Below, piece after piece: positions 14,117 to 15,259 of a stretch of 15,259 nucleotides of DNA. The DNA comes from Acidobacteriaceae bacterium. GTDB lineage: Bacteria; Acidobacteriota; Terriglobia; Terriglobales; Acidobacteriaceae. The position numbers were made by a program, and so were the translations under genes. Where the stretch lies: positions 2,732 to 17,990 of the forward strand of contig PMXH01000477.1 of NCBI GenBank assembly GCA_003165855.1, written 5' to 3'. How positions within the stretch are numbered: the first letter of the stretch is position 1; each line of letters starts with the position of its first letter. The notes beneath the pieces were generated by a model. The model worked only from the letters and a program-made list of their open reading frames with translations, had not been told where the DNA came from and did no database searches.

Positions 14117-14133
14117 CAAGATTTTTCATCTTG
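14117..14133. promoter_or_regulatory. Palindrome overlapping the -35 box (possible operator)
   Basis: CAAGAT (14117-14122) and ATCTTG (14128-14133) are perfect inverted repeats with a 5-nt TTTTC spacer. The right arm overlaps the first three bases of the TTGACA -35 element, and a further ATCTT follows inside the promoter spacer. A dimeric regulator bound here would block RNA polymerase. The site is short, so chance is possible. Confidence 0.4.
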
Positions 14134-14158
14134 ACAATCTTTTCTCAGTGTCTATGAT
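14131..14158 (+). promoter_or_regulatory. Near-consensus sigma70 promoter
   Basis: TTGACA (14131-14136), a 16-nt spacer, then TATGAT (14153-14158) give a six-of-six -35 and a five-of-six -10. Transcription would start near 14165, leaving a leader of roughly 125 nt before the ATG at 14289. The orientation and position fit the large secreted repeat protein gene downstream. Confidence 0.65.
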
Positions 14159-14172
14159 GCGTGTGCCCTCTC

Positions 14173-14194
14173 TACGAGCCCGTCCGGGTTCGTA
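14173..14194 (+). other. Stem-loop in the 5' leader of the secreted repeat protein
   Basis: TACGAGCCC (14173-14181) pairs with GGGTTCGTA (14186-14194), nine base pairs with one G-U, around the tetraloop GTCC. It lies just after the predicted transcription start, so it would cap the mRNA 5' end and could protect it. I see no match to a known riboswitch. A second tiny stem, GTTC-TGGG-GAAC, is at 14220-14231. Confidence 0.5.
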
Positions 14195-14288
14195 CAGTAT
14201 TTCGCAGTTCCACGTCTTAAGTTCTGGGGAACAAAAACAAGATCAAGGTTAGCTGACGTCCAATTGAATCTGTTCTATGGAGTCTTTC

Positions 14289-15259
14289 ATGCGCCCAGCG
14301 TTCTCTCGTGCACTTGCTCTGTCGATTACTGTCCTTTGCCTCCTCGCAGCCCTTTTCAGCCTTAACGGACTGGCCTCAGCACAAGCCACTGCAGGGTCGA
14401 AGCACAAACTTTCGCAGCAGGAGTTGCTGACCCAGCGCCCCGTAGCGAGCACGGCGGCAAAGGCGCGCGCGGCGAAGAAGACTCCCGCGCCACCGCCACT
14501 GACCTCGGATACTTGGAACGGCACGGCCGGCGACGGCCAGTGGACGACTGCCGGCAATTGGAGCGCCGGTGTGCCCAGCAGTAGCAACGCCGTGACTATC
14601 GGCACGACAACGGCTGCGGTGAGTCTGGCCAACAGTGATACTGGCAGCTTCGGAACACTGACGCTCAGTAACGGCGGCGACTCGCTTACGGTCGACAATA
14701 ACGCTTTTCTCGAGGCCTTCGGCAACATCAGCAACGCCGGAACCATCACCCTGAGCGCCACTGGCAACGGTACCCAGTTGTATCTGGAAAATTCGTTGAC
14801 CCTGAGCGGCAGCGGCTCGGTTAACCTGAACAGCACCAACGGGCAGTACACCGGTCTGGTCAACGGTTTGAATGGTCTAACCCTTACGACCTCGTCGAAC
14901 ATCACAGGTGCTGGTACGGTAGCCGACGGCAACTTGAATTTGGTCAACTCCGGCACGATCAACGCGAACATCAGCGCCCAGACCCTTTTGGTCAATCCCG
15001 ATACCTGCAGTACTTGCACAAGTACCAATACAGGGACGCTGGAGGCTACCAACGGCGGACAACTTACTCTATCGAACGGGACATGGACGCAGAGCGGAGG
15101 CGGGAAGATTACCGCAGCGGCGGGATCCGACGTGCTTCTGCAGAGCAATGTAAGCATCACCGGCGGAACTTTGTCGACCACGGGAAGCGGTGTGATTTAC
15201 AACGCGGCCAGCAATGACGTGTTCCTGACCAACGTCACTAACACCGGAAACTACACGAT
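14289..15259 (+). CDS. Large secreted beta-solenoid-like repeat protein, N-terminal part
   Basis: This open frame runs off the right edge without a stop; 323 codons are visible. It starts with a signal peptide (MRPAFSRALALSITVLCLLA to LASAQA), then an Ala/Lys/Pro-rich linker (AKARAAKKTPAPPPL) to about residue 75. Next comes DTWNGTAGDGQWTTAGNWSAGVPSSSNAVTIG, an opening seen in autotransporter passengers and related surface proteins. The rest is a Ser/Thr/Asn/Gly-rich series of short strands (LTLSNGGDSLTVDNN, GNISNAGTITLSATG, LTLSGSGSVNLNSTN, VNSGTINANIS), as in parallel beta-helices. ATG 14289 is preferred to ATG 14277, because GGAG lies 6 nt before it. A strong promoter and long leader lie upstream. 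Whether it ends in an outer-membrane barrel, a sorting signal or nothing is beyond the window. Probably a surface or adhesin-like protein; function uncertain. Confidence 0.85.
   Translation, partial: MRPAFSRALALSITVLCLLAALFSLNGLASAQATAGSKHKLSQQELLTQRPVASTAAKARAAKKTPAPPPLTSDTWNGTAGDGQWTTAGNWSAGVPSSSNAVTIGTTTAAVSLANSDTGSFGTLTLSNGGDSLTVDNNAFLEAFGNISNAGTITLSATGNGTQLYLENSLTLSGSGSVNLNSTNGQYTGLVNGLNGLTLTTSSNITGAGTVADGNLNLVNSGTINANISAQTLLVNPDTCSTCTSTNTGTLEATNGGQLTLSNGTWTQSGGGKITAAAGSDVLLQSNVSITGGTLSTTGSGVIYNAASNDVFLTNVTNTGNYT

Larger units (their letters stand above)
13646..14276. other. Long non-coding region with structured and repeated DNA
   Basis: This 630-nt stretch between the divergent small secreted protein gene and the large secreted repeat protein gene contains no convincing gene. 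Open frames here (13691-14119 minus, 13728-14024 plus and others) have no family resemblance, no good start signals, and run across repeats. It does contain an 11-bp hairpin within a longer imperfect inverted repeat (13798-13863), a period-10 array (13911-13950), a 6-bp palindrome, a strong plus-strand promoter (14131-14158) and a 9-bp stem-loop in the resulting leader (14173-14194). A small RNA or repeat element is possible; I recognise no RNA family. Confidence 0.6.

Noticed and set aside
13691..14119. 142-codon minus-strand open frame in the long spacer
   Set aside because: It runs through the hairpin and the period-10 repeat, lacks a ribosome-binding site and has no recognisable domain.
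13646..14276. tRNA, tmRNA or known riboswitch in the long spacer
   Set aside because: I found no cloverleaf, CCA end, or recognisable conserved core of a known RNA class; only unclassified hairpins are present.
14249..15181. 310-codon minus-strand open frame at the right end
   Set aside because: It is antisense to the secreted repeat protein, whose signal peptide, linker and solenoid repeats are convincing; the Val/Leu/Pro-rich translation is a by-product of Asn/Gly/Thr codons.

Overview
The window looks like a chromosomal segment of an acidobacterium (Acidobacteriota, perhaps a Koribacter-like soil lineage). This is an inference from the gene set and style: moderately GC-rich DNA, a dnaX-ybaB pair, a Tat-exported Acg-type nitroreductase, a HemQ coproheme decarboxylase, S12 serine hydrolases with a DUF3471-like tail, an Ig-domain lipoprotein hydrolase, a small His/Tyr-rich secreted protein, and intergenic gaps filled with short degenerate tandem repeats. 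I see no rRNA, tRNA, CRISPR array, transposase or phage gene, so this is mostly ordinary chromosome.

Layout. 1-3604 (minus strand): Acg-type nitroreductase, then dnaX (clamp-loader gamma/tau), then ybaB; recR would be expected just beyond the left edge, where an exact period-8 AATTACnn array lies. 3855-5630 (plus strand): STAS anti-anti-sigma protein, YeiH/UPF0324 membrane protein, then an alkyltransferase-like (ATL) DNA-repair protein whose active-site Cys is replaced by Trp; its stop codon lies inside an intergenic repeat. 5656-7082 (minus): AhpD-like carboxymuconolactone decarboxylase-family protein and HemQ, separated by a perfect 16-bp inverted repeat. 7183-8463 (plus): secreted protein of unknown function with a Cys-rich loop. 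8580-9908 (minus): lipoprotein with an Ig-like domain and an alpha/beta-hydrolase domain. 10120-13153 (minus): secreted S12 serine hydrolase with an APC permease starting 19 nt after its stop, plausibly a peptide or amide hydrolysis plus uptake pair. 13367-13645 (minus): small secreted His-rich protein with a good intrinsic terminator.

13646-14288 is the only long non-coding stretch. It holds a strong 11-bp hairpin inside a longer imperfect inverted repeat, a four-unit array with exact 10-bp period, a palindrome overlapping a near-consensus sigma70 promoter (TTGACA-16-TATGAT), and a leader of about 125 nt. That leader precedes a secreted, beta-solenoid-like repeat protein that runs off the right edge. 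The most unusual material in the window is this non-coding region and the intergenic repeats; the protein-coding genes mostly belong to recognisable families.
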